Assembly: GCA_002438345.1 (NCBI GenBank)
Contig: DJUJ01000190.1
Span: 10,175 to 15,289 of the forward strand
DNA length: 5,115 nt
Source of the DNA: Paenibacillus sp. UBA6285
Lineage (GTDB): Bacteria; Bacillota; Bacilli; Paenibacillales; Paenibacillaceae
Direction of reading: 5' to 3'
Below are positions 4,919 to 5,115 of the stretch, piece by piece (positions within the stretch are counted from its first letter, which is position 1; the number at the start of each line of letters is the position of its first letter). A model generated the notes under the pieces. The model did not search any database, was not told the DNA's origin, and saw only the letters and a list, made by a program, of their open reading frames with translations. The translations under genes and the position numbers were made by a program.

Positions 4919-5115
4919 ATGAGGAAGATTCTTATCTTAGGCGGCACCCGCTTTTTTGGAAAAAGATTAGTTGAACGATTGCTACAGGATTCCGCAAACG
5001 ACGTAACGATACTGACGCGCGGGGAAACTAGCGATTCCTTTGGAGATCGCGTTCACCGTATCCATGCGGACCGTTTCCAACCGAACGAGCTCGCTCAGGT
5101 GGTAGGAGATACACT
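4919..5115 (+). CDS. NAD(P)-dependent epimerase/dehydratase family protein, 5' part only
   Basis: The visible 65 complete codons form the start of an extended short-chain dehydrogenase/reductase. MRKILILGGTRFFGKRLVERLL carries the nucleotide-binding turn GGTRFFG (8-14), the GGTRF variant of the Rossmann GxxGxxG motif, between strand 1 and helix 1. VTILTRGE (31-38) is strand 2 with the coenzyme-selecting end. HADRFQPNEL (48-57) matches the GDR-type stretch in this subfamily. ATG 4919 has AGGAG (4905-4909) 9 nt upstream and a good promoter before that. The catalytic Tyr-x-x-x-Lys part lies beyond the window, so the substrate cannot be told. It follows the sigma gene on the same strand, but a 180-bp gap and its own promoter argue against a tight operon. 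Confidence 0.9.
   Translation, partial: MRKILILGGTRFFGKRLVERLLQDSANDVTILTRGETSDSFGDRVHRIHADRFQPNELAQVVGDT

Overview
The window looks like chromosomal DNA of a low-to-moderate-GC Gram-positive bacterium of the Bacillales. Paenibacillus is the most likely genus, inferred from codon use, strong AGGAG-type ribosome sites, the protein family variants and the gene mix; no sequence here proves the genus. Coding density is high. No RNA gene, mobile element, CRISPR array or phage feature was seen.

Bases 1-1674 (minus strand) encode an almost complete GH13 alpha-glucosidase that runs off the left edge. Bases 1675-1946 are a divergent control region with two identical, perfect 16-bp palindromes 95 bp apart and a degenerate third site. 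Bases 1947-2942 (plus strand) encode a LacI/GalR-family regulator that ends in a strong intrinsic terminator. These parts form a plausible self-contained unit: a regulator, its operators, and the alpha-glucoside-cleaving enzyme it would control.

Convergent to it on the minus strand is a two-gene unit, clpP (3790-3209) followed by a small Sm-like hypothetical protein (3187-2981). Only about 20 bp separate the two, and the shared gap carries the second gene's ribosome site. The ClpP keeps its Ser-His-Asp triad but has side-chain changes next to the active serine that suggest a paralogue.

Divergent from clpP is an ECF-type sigma factor gene (3973-4737) with an unusual C-terminal extension. It is followed by a well-formed promoter and the start of a GGTRFFG-type NAD(P)-dependent epimerase/dehydratase gene that leaves the right edge.

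The most interesting points are the twin operators paired with a LacI-family hinge that lacks the usual intercalating leucine, the clpP/Sm-like gene pair, and the sigma factor's tail. I see no convincing new multi-gene system. Several start codons were reassigned to TTG or GTG on ribosome-site and family-alignment grounds.
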